A DNA stretch of 6,931 bases from Bacillota bacterium (GTDB lineage Bacteria; Bacillota; Clostridia; Lachnospirales; Lachnospiraceae). The stretch is taken from NCBI GenBank assembly GCA_023398855.1, contig JAEWRS010000301.1:1-6931 (forward strand), written 5' to 3'. Under the pieces are notes generated by a model. That model searched no databases. It saw only the letters and a program-made list of their open reading frames with translations, and was not told the DNA's origin. The number at the start of each line of letters is the position of its first letter. Positions within the stretch are counted from its first letter, which is position 1. The position numbers were made by a program, and so were the translations under genes. Of this stretch, positions 1-6,032 are shown in pieces.

Positions 1-798
1 ATCATCAATATGATGGTGGGGCGTGTGATTTATGAGGCGCCAAAGCAGGTGAGCAATGTTCCGAAGAGAGCACCAATTGTTCTGAAGGTGGAGAATCTAA
101 ATGCAGGAAGACAAGTAAAAGATATCAGCTTTGAACTGCACAAAGGTGAGATCCTGGGATTTTCCGGGCTAATGGGAGCTGGCAGAACGGAAACAGCCAG
201 AGCAATCTTTGGGGCTGATAAAAAGGAAAGCGGAGAGATCTATATTAATGGAAAAAAGGTGGATATAAAAACAACTGAGGATGGGGTAAATCACGGAATG
301 GGATACTTGTCAGAGGACCGGAAACGGTTTGGCCTTGTCATACAGAAAACCGTAGCTGAAAATACCACCATGGCTTCCCTGACAGATTTTATCCAGGGGG
401 TGTTTATTGATAAGAAAAAGGAGCAAAAGAAAGCAGAAGAGTATGTAAAAACATTGAATATCAAGACGCCGGGCGTGGACCAGCTGGTAATGAATTTATC
501 AGGAGGAAATCAGCAAAAGGTAGTCATCGCAAAGTGGCTGATTAAAAACTGTGATATTTTGATTTTTGATGAACCCACAAGAGGGATCGATGTGGGGGCG
601 AAAAGTGAGATATACCATTTAATGAACGAACTGGTAAAGCAGGGAAAATCCATCATCATGATATCTTCGGAAATGGCGGAAATCCTTCGTATGAGCGACA
701 GAGTCATTGTGATGTGTGAGGGACGCATCACAGGAGAGCTTCCCATAGAAGAGGTGACCCAGGAACGGGTGATGACTGCGGCAACCTTGAGAAATTAA
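1..798 (+). CDS. Sugar ABC transporter ATP-binding protein, RbsA/MglA type (5'-truncated by window; C-terminal ATPase half)
   Basis: Cytoplasmic ATPase that powers uptake of a monosaccharide through the permease encoded next door. The frame is open from base 1 (I-I-N-M-M-V-G-R...), so the gene starts upstream. The 265 visible codons are roughly the second of the two nucleotide-binding domains of a protein normally about 500 residues long. The MMVGR segment followed by a short linker is typical of the junction between the two halves. Visible-residue landmarks are a degenerate Walker A GLMGAGRTE (about 56-64, R where K is usual), an SEDRKR segment (about 104-109), signature LSGGNQQK (166-173) and Walker B ILIFDEPTRG (about 186-195). 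An ISSEM stretch lies where an H-loop histidine would be expected. The degenerate second site is normal for RbsA-like proteins, whose first half carries the more canonical site. The stop lies 17 bases before the permease start, so the two are co-transcribed. Family assignment is very secure; the sugar is not determined. Confidence 0.95.
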   Translation: MINMMVGRVIYEAPKQVSNVPKRAPIVLKVENLNAGRQVKDISFELHKGEILGFSGLMGAGRTETARAIFGADKKESGEIYINGKKVDIKTTEDGVNHGMGYLSEDRKRFGLVIQKTVAENTTMASLTDFIQGVFIDKKKEQKKAEEYVKTLNIKTPGVDQLVMNLSGGNQQKVVIAKWLIKNCDILIFDEPTRGIDVGAKSEIYHLMNELVKQGKSIIMISSEMAEILRMSDRVIVMCEGRITGELPIEEVTQERVMTAATLRN

Positions 799-801
799 TC
801 C

Positions 802-807
802 AGGAGG
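802..807 (+). promoter_or_regulatory. Ribosome binding site of the permease gene
   Basis: AGGAGG lies 8 bases before the ATG at 816. It decides between that ATG and the one at 811, which is too close to the site and opens only a five-codon frame (ATG-AGA-TGG-AAA-GAC-TGA). Confidence 0.8.
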
Positions 808-815
808 AAAATGAG

Positions 816-1802
816 ATGGAAAGACTGAAAAACAATCCAGTTGTAAAGGCAATCGGCACACAGAGATTGGTGGCTTTGGCGGCACTGATTGTCATTTACG
901 GGGTGTTTGGCATGATGAATCCCCGGTTCGCCACCTACAATACCATGGTCAATATTTTTGATGCCTCATATTATATCGGATTTATGGCAATCGGCATCTG
1001 TTTTGTCATTGCAACAGGCGGGATTGACTTATCCGTTGGTACCGTATTGACGATGTCTGGCCTGGTGGCAGGTTATTTAAATGTTAATAAAGGTTATCCC
1101 ATGTGGCTGACAGTTGTGATCTGCATTCTTATTGGTACGATCTTTGGCGTAGTCAATGGGGTTTTGGTGGCTAAAATGGGGCTGCCTCCTTTTATTGCCA
1201 CACTTAGCACAATGATGCTGTCAAAGGGTATTGGTTCCATTATCACTGGTGCCCAGTCGGTAACCTGGAAGTCCGGTTCCGATCCTGAAGGCTGGTACCG
1301 CTGTCTTTTCAAGATAAAAACAACAGGCGGATTGCTGATACCCACAGGCTTTGTGCTTCTGATCACAGCCGCAGTCATAATGGCAGTAGTGTTGAATAAG
1401 ACGAAAACCGGACGGTATATTCTTTCACTTGGCAGCAATAAGGAGGCCACACGGCTTTCTGGTGTGAATGTTGACAAATACTTAATCACCGCGTATATCA
1501 TCAGCGGCACGTTTGCAGGAATTGCAGGCCTGGCATATTCTACCATTTATTCCACCTTGCTTCCAGGCGGGGGTGCGGGATTTGAGATGGATGCCATTGC
1601 CGGTGTTGTAATCGGCGGAACTTCAATGGCAGGAGGTACTGGTACGATTGCGGGCACCATGATTGGTGTATTTATTATTTCCGTACTGAAGACAGGCCTG
1701 CCGTTTGTCGGACTGCAGACTCATTACCAGCAGGTGGCAACTGGCCTTGTATTAGTTGTTGCAGTATTTGCAGATGTATACAGAAACCACAAGAAAAATT
1801 AA
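816..1802 (+). CDS. Sugar ABC transporter permease, RbsC type
   Basis: Integral membrane subunit forming the translocation channel of the sugar importer, probably as a homodimer, as in the BPD_transp_2 (RbsC/AraH/MglC) family. It has 328 residues, close to the roughly 320 of E. coli RbsC. Hydrophobic segments cover most of the chain, for example residues about 17-34, 52-66, 73-88, 97-116, 175-193, 223-243, 259-292 and 305-320. Family landmarks are GGIDLSVG (68-75), the cytoplasmic coupling loop TGRY..SLGSNKEATRLSGVNV (198-219) and the glycine-rich GGTSMAGGTGTIAGT (267-281). A loop at about 146-172 (VTWKSGSDPEGWYRC) lies between membrane segments and may face outside. It starts 17 bases after the ATPase stop with a strong RBS and is followed by the binding-protein gene after 69 bases. 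The substrate cannot be read from the sequence. Confidence 0.95.
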   Translation: MERLKNNPVVKAIGTQRLVALAALIVIYGVFGMMNPRFATYNTMVNIFDASYYIGFMAIGICFVIATGGIDLSVGTVLTMSGLVAGYLNVNKGYPMWLTVVICILIGTIFGVVNGVLVAKMGLPPFIATLSTMMLSKGIGSIITGAQSVTWKSGSDPEGWYRCLFKIKTTGGLLIPTGFVLLITAAVIMAVVLNKTKTGRYILSLGSNKEATRLSGVNVDKYLITAYIISGTFAGIAGLAYSTIYSTLLPGGGAGFEMDAIAGVVIGGTSMAGGTGTIAGTMIGVFIISVLKTGLPFVGLQTHYQQVATGLVLVVAVFADVYRNHKKN

Positions 1803-1815
1803 TGACTTTTAAGAA

Positions 1816-1838
1816 ATGTGATTCGAAAGAATTTACAT
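1816..1838 (+). repeat. Imperfect inverted repeat between permease and binding-protein genes
   Basis: ATGTGATTC, a GAAA loop and GAATTTACAT can pair as an AT-rich imperfect hairpin with one mismatch and one bulged base. It sits just before the TATAAT box at 1840. It could be an operator dyad or an mRNA processing or stability hairpin that raises binding-protein expression. It has no T tract directly after it, so it is not a typical terminator. Functional meaning is speculative. Confidence 0.3.
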
Positions 1839-1839
1839 A

Positions 1840-1845
1840 TATAAT
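1840..1845 (+). promoter_or_regulatory. Possible internal promoter -10 box for the binding-protein gene
   Basis: A perfect TATAAT lies 27 bases before the ATG at 1872, but no convincing -35 hexamer sits 16-18 bases upstream (the 17-bp position reads TGTGAT). A separate promoter would fit the usual excess of binding protein over membrane subunits. The region is AT-rich, so the match may be chance. Confidence 0.25.
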
Positions 1846-1871
1846 TTAATAACTATGAGGAGGAAGTAAAA

Positions 1872-3017
1872 ATGAAACGAAATGTATTGGGAGTTTTACT
1901 TGGAACGGCAATGATTGCCGCTGCACTGGCTGGCTGCGGAAGCAAAGCAACAGGCAGTACCTCTGCAGCTTCTGCGGATGCCGGGGCAAAAACGTCAGAA
2001 GGAACGAATACTCCTGCAGCAACAGAAGCAGCAGCAAATGGTGATATGACAATTTATCTGGTAGCAAAAGGATTCCAGTCTCAGTATTGGCAGGCAGTAT
2101 ATAAGGGTGCCCAAAATGCGGCAAAAGAGCTGGGAGTGCGCCTGGAATTTCAGGGGCCGGATTCTGAATCGGATATTGCCCAGCAGGTTCAGATGGTGAA
2201 CAACGCGGTTCAGATGCAGCCAAAGGCAATCGGGCTGGCGGCTCTTGATGTATCCGCATTAAATGACAGTATAAAAGAAGCCCAGGATGCAAAAATCCCG
2301 ATCATAGGGTTTGACTCCGGCGTTCCGGAAGCACCGGCAGGTTCCGTGGTGGCCAATGCTGCCACAGATAATTACAGGGCAGGAGAAGTTGCAGCTGAAC
2401 ATACCTATCCTCTCATAAAGGAAAGTATTGCAAAAGCCACCGGCAAAGTGCGGATCGGAGTGTTAAACCAGGATGCCACATCAGAGTCCATTATCAGCCG
2501 CGGACTTGGCTTTATTAATAAAATGACTGAACTGATTGAAGCCGATGGAAAAACTGTAGGCGTAACCGGAAATGAAAAATTTGTGAGTGATGCAAAAACC
2601 GATAAAAATGATGCGGCGGACGTGGTCTTGGATGTAGCTGTTCCATCAAAGGTTGAAGCCTCTCTGATGACAACAGATGCACAGACAATATTAAATAAAG
2701 ATGATACAATTTGTATTTTCGCTTCCAACCAAAAGACAGGAGAAGGGCTGATTACTGGTGATGAAAATCTGGGAAGACTTGGAAAGGAAGTAATTGGCGT
2801 TGCTTTTGATTCCGGAACTATGATCAAGGAAGCGCTCAAAGATGGCAGACTGGCCGGCGCCGTTACTCAGGCACCGGTAGAAATCGGGTATCAGACAGTT
2901 CAGCTGGCAGTAAAGGCAGCCAAGGGTGAGACAGTCACTGACGTGGATACCGGCTGTAAATGGTACTCAGCTGATAACATGGATAAAGAGGAGATTAAAC
3001 AGAATCTGTACGACTAA
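1872..3017 (+). CDS. Sugar ABC transporter substrate-binding lipoprotein, RbsB-like (Peripla_BP_4 type)
   Basis: Extracellular lipid-anchored receptor that captures the sugar and delivers it to the permease. It has 381 residues. Residues 1-21 form a lipoprotein signal peptide (KR, hydrophobic core, lipobox LAGC) with C22 as the lipidated residue. Residues about 23-57 are a low-complexity Ala/Ser/Thr/Gly linker, and the type I periplasmic-binding fold runs from about 58 (MTIYLVAKG) to the end. By eye against ribose-binding protein, expected ligand-lining positions are W73, D148 (GFDSG), R210 (SRGLGF), N286 (ASNQKTG), D313 (AFDSG) and Q333 (TQAP). The arginine that follows the aspartate in RbsB is a serine here (S149), which suggests a ligand other than ribose. 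The RBS GAGGAGGA (1857-1864) sets the start. It is third in the transporter operon and followed by a hairpin and a FucU-type mutarotase, supporting a monosaccharide substrate. The role is secure, the exact sugar is not. Confidence 0.93.
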   Translation: MKRNVLGVLLGTAMIAAALAGCGSKATGSTSAASADAGAKTSEGTNTPAATEAAANGDMTIYLVAKGFQSQYWQAVYKGAQNAAKELGVRLEFQGPDSESDIAQQVQMVNNAVQMQPKAIGLAALDVSALNDSIKEAQDAKIPIIGFDSGVPEAPAGSVVANAATDNYRAGEVAAEHTYPLIKESIAKATGKVRIGVLNQDATSESIISRGLGFINKMTELIEADGKTVGVTGNEKFVSDAKTDKNDAADVVLDVAVPSKVEASLMTTDAQTILNKDDTICIFASNQKTGEGLITGDENLGRLGKEVIGVAFDSGTMIKEALKDGRLAGAVTQAPVEIGYQTVQLAVKAAKGETVTDVDTGCKWYSADNMDKEEIKQNLYD

Positions 3018-3029
3018 AGATAATTAATT

Positions 3030-3071
3030 GGGCTGCTGCACCAGGGGATAAAAGTCTCCGGGCAACAGCCC
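3030..3071 (+). terminator. Hairpin between binding-protein and fucU genes (attenuator or weak terminator)
   Basis: GGGCTGCTGC (3030-3039) pairs with GCAACAGCCC (3062-3071) with one mismatch. An inner stem GGGGA/TCTCC (3044-3048 with 3055-3059, one G-U) can stack inside. Only four Ts follow (3076-3079), after a TGAA, so termination would be inefficient. It lies 12 bases after the stop of the binding protein and 18 bases before the fucU RBS. A role in partial termination or 3'-end protection of the transporter mRNA is likely, giving lower fucU expression. Confidence 0.5.
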
Positions 3072-3101
3072 TGAATTTTCATCAGATCAGGAGGAAGAAA
3101 G

Positions 3102-3536
3102 ATGTTAAAAGGAATACCGGCAATATTAAGCCCGGAACTGCTAAAGGTTCTTTGTGAAATGGGACATACTGATGAACTGACCATTGGAGACGGGAACTTT
3201 CCTGGTCATACCTATGGCCGGAAGGTGATACGAATGGATGGACACGGTGTGGCTGAAATCCTGGAGGCAATCCTTCAGGTGTTTCCCCTGGATACTTATG
3301 CAGAGCATCCGGTGACTTTAATGGAGGTGGTTCAGGGAGATAAGACAGAGACACCTATTTGGAAACAATACAAAGAAATTGTGGCAAAATATGATGATCG
3401 CGGATCAGACTGTTTTGAAGAGATTGATAAATGGGAATTTTATGAAAAGACAAAGGAGAAGTCATCTGTTGTCATTATGACAAGTGAAAAAGCGCTGTAT
3501 GCAAATATCATTCTGAAAAAGGGTGTGGTGGTATAA
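3102..3536 (+). CDS. fucU: L-fucose mutarotase, RbsD/FucU family
   Basis: Small cytoplasmic enzyme interconverting the alpha and beta anomers of a free sugar; L-fucose for FucU, and ribose pyranose/furanose forms for RbsD. The 144 residues match the family length of about 140. The N-terminal MLKGIPAILSPELLKVLCEMGH and the C-terminal YANIILKKGVV closely resemble my recollection of E. coli FucU. The catalytic-type histidine H22 (GHTDE), D30 in the IGDGNFP segment, H36, and Y133 with N135 near the C-terminus are present. The start is set by AGGAGG at 3089-3094, 7 bases before the ATG. It is the last gene of the transporter operon, implying the imported sugar is mutarotated before entering catabolism. 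No fucose isomerase, fuculokinase or aldolase gene is visible, so the true substrate could be another sugar handled by a FucU-like enzyme. Confidence 0.92.
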   Translation: MLKGIPAILSPELLKVLCEMGHTDELTIGDGNFPGHTYGRKVIRMDGHGVAEILEAILQVFPLDTYAEHPVTLMEVVQGDKTETPIWKQYKEIVAKYDDRGSDCFEEIDKWEFYEKTKEKSSVVIMTSEKALYANIILKKGVVV

Positions 3537-3543
3537 CCGTGAT

Positions 3544-3553
3544 TGACCGGTCA
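3544..3553. promoter_or_regulatory. Perfect 10-bp palindrome TGACCGGTCA
   Basis: A self-complementary decamer just after the fucU stop and about 50 bases upstream of the activator's candidate promoter. It could be an operator half or a protein-binding site. No second full copy was seen in the window; a partial match (TGACCGGTA) occurs inside the activator gene near 3894. Meaning is uncertain. Confidence 0.25.
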
Positions 3554-3587
3554 GGACACTGGGCTTTAAAACATGCCGGGAAAAATA

Positions 3588-3616
3588 CTGAGGTACTGTC
3601 TTTACCAGATTTTTTT
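3588..3616 (+). terminator. Weak intrinsic terminator after fucU
   Basis: CTG-AG-GTA (3588-3595) can pair with TACCAG (3603-3608) around a 7-base loop with a 2-base bulge, followed after one A by seven Ts (3610-3616). The T tract is good but the stem is short. This is the only terminator-like element between fucU and the activator gene, and it overlaps the promoter at 3601-3629. Confidence 0.35.
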
Positions 3617-3629
3617 GCTGTGCTATACT
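3601..3629 (+). promoter_or_regulatory. Housekeeping (sigma-A/sigma-70 type) promoter for the activator gene
   Basis: TTTACC (3601-3606, 4 of 6 matches to TTGACA), a 17-base T-rich spacer, and TATACT (3624-3629, 5 of 6 to TATAAT) preceded by TG at 3621-3622 make an extended -10 promoter. Predicted start of transcription is near 3636, giving a leader of about 65 bases before the ATG at 3702. Spacing and extended -10 make this the best vegetative promoter in the window. Confidence 0.6.
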
Positions 3630-3701
3630 GGAAACAACAGGAACAGGAAAACAGCTTGAGGTGAAACCGGATTTTTTTGTTTTGTCACAGGAAGGTAAAG
3701 C

Positions 3702-5786
3702 ATGAAGAAGAGTATTGCGGTAATTGCATTGGATCCATTTGCCGGAAAAGCATATGCCAGGCAGGTCCGGTCGGTATTTGGGGAACGGGCTGTTGTACGA
3801 AACTACAGCATGATGGATGGAACGGCAGCAAATATGGAATCTTGCGATTTGTATATGGGTTCAACAGATGCCTTTGACGCCATGGGGGATCCTGACCGGT
3901 ATATTCCGTCTGAAGCAAAGAGGATGGAAATTCAGGTTACGTATTTAAAAGAGGCGGTCCGCCGTCTGGAAGAGATACCAAAAGGTACGAAAGTTCTTTA
4001 CGTTAATATTACTGAGGTTATGGCAAGAGAGGCAGTGACGCAGCTGGAACAGCTGGGAATCACTCATTTAAAATTTATTCTCTATGCTCCCGGAAGCAAG
4101 CTGACTGAGCTGGCAGAAATTGCCGTCACCCCTGATGAAGAACGGTATGTACCAGATGGAATATCCACAATCATAAACCTGGGACAGAGAACCTGTTCGT
4201 CTGATACAATGATAGAAGCGGCATTCCGGCTTGGTTTTGACGATATGCTGGAAGAAGCTGCATTTAAGCGCTATCAGGAGTCGGTCTGTACCAATACGTA
4301 TTATTTTGATGAGATGTTTAGCCGTTCCAGGAGATTGGAGAGTCAGTTTGATATCCTCATGGAAGTACTTGATCAGGGCGTAATCGCAGTAAACGAGCAT
4401 GGAGAAATTTATGCGGTCAACAAAAATGCCGCCGATATCACCCGGGTACCTGAAAATTTCGGCATATCAAAGGCAGGGGAGGAAGTGTTTCCCTACATAC
4501 CGTTTCAGAAATGTTTAAAGGATAAAAAGGAAACCAGCCCCCGGGTTGTAAGAGTTGCTGGTAATTTAGTAAGCCTTTATGTACGTCCGGTGCTAAGGCG
4601 GGATACCTGTGTGGGTGCATTTGCCATTTTGCAGAAGTTTAATGAAATGGAGCGGCGTCAGAATGAGCTGCGGGTCCAATTAATGAAAAAAGGCCAGGGA
4701 CATCGGGCTAAATATTGCTTTGATGATGTGATTGGAGAGTCTGAGGCCATTTTAAAGACTAAGTTAATTTTAAATAAAATGGCTGTTACAGATTCTCCGG
4801 TTTTGTTAATAGGGGAAACCGGTACCGGTAAGGAATTATTTGCCCACTCCGTGCATAACGCATCAAAGCGGAGGGACCATCCTTTTGTAGCAATTAACTG
4901 TGGGGCCATGCCAGAAAACTTATTAGAGAGTGAGTTGTTTGGCTATGAAGAAGGAGCCTTTACAGGCGCTAAAAAAGGAGGCCGCCCGGGTCTGTTTGAA
5001 TTCGCCCATCAGGGGACTTTGTTTTTAGATGAAGTAGAGGGTATGAGTCCGGCGCTTCAGGTAAAGCTTCTCCGTGTTCTGCAGGAACGTGAGATCATGC
5101 GGGTTGGCGGAAATCAAATTATCCATGTTGACGTGCGGATTGTAGCTGCAACCAATGAGGAACTGGAACAAAAGGTGGCAAAGGGCACCTTCCGGCAGGA
5201 TCTTTATTACAGACTGAATGCCTTGCCCGTGTTAATTCCGCCCCTTCGGGAGAGAGCGGAAGATGTATTTTTAATGTTGGATCGCTTTCGGAAAGAGCTT
5301 CAGGGAAGATTTCAATTAAGTGATGATATCAAAGAGTTGTTTCGCAATTATGATTGGCCGGGAAATATCCGGGAGCTGCGTAATGTTGTAGATTATTTGT
5401 GTTTCACCGGCCATATGGTAATAACAATGGATGACCTTCCTCCTGTTATTGGTATACGTAATAACAGGAAGCAGACAAATTGGGACAGAGACGGAGAACG
5501 GAATGTGCAGGCATTAGTAAAGCCTTTCAGATATGAAGATATCCTGCATATGCCTACACAACAAGAGCGGGTGATCCTTGAAATTATTTATGAGGCAGAG
5601 CGCACAGGACGATCCATTGGAAGGGAAAGAATTCTGCTGGAGGCGCAAATGCGTGAAATAAAGTTAACTCAGCCACAGGTGCGTAAAATATTAGGCAGAT
5701 TAGAGGCAAATGGCTATGTTACTGTTAAAAAGGGAAGAGGCGGAAGCAATATCACCAAAGAGGGAATCGATTGGATTACCAATTGA
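3702..5786 (+). CDS. Sigma-54-dependent transcriptional activator (enhancer-binding protein) with N-terminal sensory region, PAS-like domain, AAA+ domain and winged-helix-like C-terminus
   Basis: Cytoplasmic regulator that binds upstream DNA and uses ATP hydrolysis to open sigma-54 RNA polymerase promoters. It has 694 residues. Residues 1 to about 185 form an alpha/beta sensory region that I cannot assign; it has no clear receiver phosphorylation site. Residues about 210-312 look like a PAS domain (LMEVLDQGVIAVNEHGEIYAVN...), followed by a charged helical linker (314-332). The AAA+ domain spans about 341-580: Walker A GETGTGKE (371-378), GAFTGA loop for sigma-54 contact (418-423), Walker B TLFLDEVEG (439-447), arginine-finger region FRQDLYYRLN (497-506) and WPGNIRELRN (552-561). 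All key elements are intact, so it should be active. The C-terminus (about 617-692) reads as a winged helix (LTQPQVRKILGRLEANGYVTVKKGRGG), not the common Fis-type HTH. The start is set by AGGAAGG at 3689-3695. The sigma-54 promoter downstream at 5982 is its likely target; the signal sensed is unknown. Confidence 0.93.
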   Translation: MKKSIAVIALDPFAGKAYARQVRSVFGERAVVRNYSMMDGTAANMESCDLYMGSTDAFDAMGDPDRYIPSEAKRMEIQVTYLKEAVRRLEEIPKGTKVLYVNITEVMAREAVTQLEQLGITHLKFILYAPGSKLTELAEIAVTPDEERYVPDGISTIINLGQRTCSSDTMIEAAFRLGFDDMLEEAAFKRYQESVCTNTYYFDEMFSRSRRLESQFDILMEVLDQGVIAVNEHGEIYAVNKNAADITRVPENFGISKAGEEVFPYIPFQKCLKDKKETSPRVVRVAGNLVSLYVRPVLRRDTCVGAFAILQKFNEMERRQNELRVQLMKKGQGHRAKYCFDDVIGESEAILKTKLILNKMAVTDSPVLLIGETGTGKELFAHSVHNASKRRDHPFVAINCGAMPENLLESELFGYEEGAFTGAKKGGRPGLFEFAHQGTLFLDEVEGMSPALQVKLLRVLQEREIMRVGGNQIIHVDVRIVAATNEELEQKVAKGTFRQDLYYRLNALPVLIPPLRERAEDVFLMLDRFRKELQGRFQLSDDIKELFRNYDWPGNIRELRNVVDYLCFTGHMVITMDDLPPVIGIRNNRKQTNWDRDGERNVQALVKPFRYEDILHMPTQQERVILEIIYEAERTGRSIGRERILLEAQMREIKLTQPQVRKILGRLEANGYVTVKKGRGGSNITKEGIDWITN

Positions 5787-5807
5787 TGCAATATACAATC
5801 AGTGACA

Positions 5808-5862
5808 CAACCAGATAAACACTTGTTTGTAACCAATTAACAACCAATTTGCGACCAGAGAA
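5808..5862. promoter_or_regulatory. Candidate enhancer: 11-bp phased ACCAR direct repeats
   Basis: ACCAG at 5810, ACCAATT at 5832, ACCAATT at 5843 and ACCAG at 5854 all start on an 11-base register (gaps 22, 11, 11), mostly with an A before (AACCA). The skipped unit (5819-5829) contains ACTTG in the same register and part of an AAACA-CT-TGTTT dyad (5817-5828). An extra ACCAATT occurs at 5778 in the end of the activator gene. The array lies about 125-170 bases upstream of the sigma-54 promoter, the usual distance for an activator enhancer. Helical phasing places the sites on one DNA face. Binding by the adjacent activator is inferred. Confidence 0.55.
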
Positions 5863-5911
5863 AAGGGCATTATATTTTTCGCTAAAATGCTACAAGGAGT
5901 GCAAAAAGAAT

Positions 5912-5956
5912 AAACGTAGAAGAGGTGCATTAACAGGTCTTTTCTACGTTTTTATT
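5912..5956 (+). terminator. Strong intrinsic terminator after the activator gene
   Basis: AAACGTAGAA (5912-5921) pairs perfectly with TTCTACGTTT (5942-5951). The stem can extend through G-U, A-U, G-C pairs to about 13 pairs around a loop containing GTGCATTAACAGG, and the run of Ts continues to 5953 and then TATT. It lies about 125 bases after the activator stop and only 26 bases before the -24 element. It therefore ends the activator mRNA and shields the downstream sigma-54 gene from read-through. The A-rich left arm might give weak activity on the other strand. Confidence 0.8.
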
Positions 5957-5981
5957 AATCGTTTTTCATAAGAAGAAAAGT

Positions 5982-5997
5982 TGGCACATGCGTTGCT
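5982..5997 (+). promoter_or_regulatory. Sigma-54 (-24/-12) promoter
   Basis: TGGCACATGCGTTGCT matches the sigma-54 consensus TGGCAC-N5-TTGCW completely. The GG (5983-5984) and GC (5995-5996) are separated by exactly 10 bases, the required spacing. Transcription should start near 6008, leaving a leader of about 25 bases with an AAGGAG RBS before the ATG at 6033. It lies downstream of phased repeats and a sigma-54 activator gene, so context strongly supports function. No other site with correct spacing was found by eye in the window. Confidence 0.9.
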
Positions 5998-6032
5998 TTA
6001 TTATAGAAGTATAAAACGGAAAGGAGTTTTTT

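Noticed and set aside
1094..1546. Long open frames on the minus strand opposite the permease, binding protein, activator and lyase genes
   Set aside because: They are antisense to genes with unmistakable family motifs, lack good ribosome binding sites, and their translations show no recognisable domain.
1811..1838. CRP-like (TGTGA) or catabolite-control (cre) site upstream of the binding-protein gene
   Set aside because: The CG and flanking bases do not line up with the cre consensus, and a TGTGA-type half-site is not expected to be meaningful in this kind of organism.
3665..3683. Second T-rich tract (T7 at 3672-3678) before the activator start
   Set aside because: Only a 3-bp GGT/ACC stem with a 3-base loop lies upstream, so it is not a credible terminator or attenuator.
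4108..4127. TGGCAG...TTGC sigma-54-like match inside the activator gene
   Set aside because: The GG and GC are separated by 8 bases where sigma-54 needs 10, and it lies within coding sequence.
5849..5876. Possible vegetative promoter TTGCGA-N16-TATATT inside the repeat region
   Set aside because: The -35 match is only 4 of 6, the spacer is short, and a transcript from it would run straight into the strong terminator at 5912-5956. It could make a tiny RNA, but nothing else supports it.
5887..5913. Eight-codon ATG frame between the activator gene and the terminator
   Set aside because: No ribosome binding site at proper spacing and far too short to support as a gene; probably chance.
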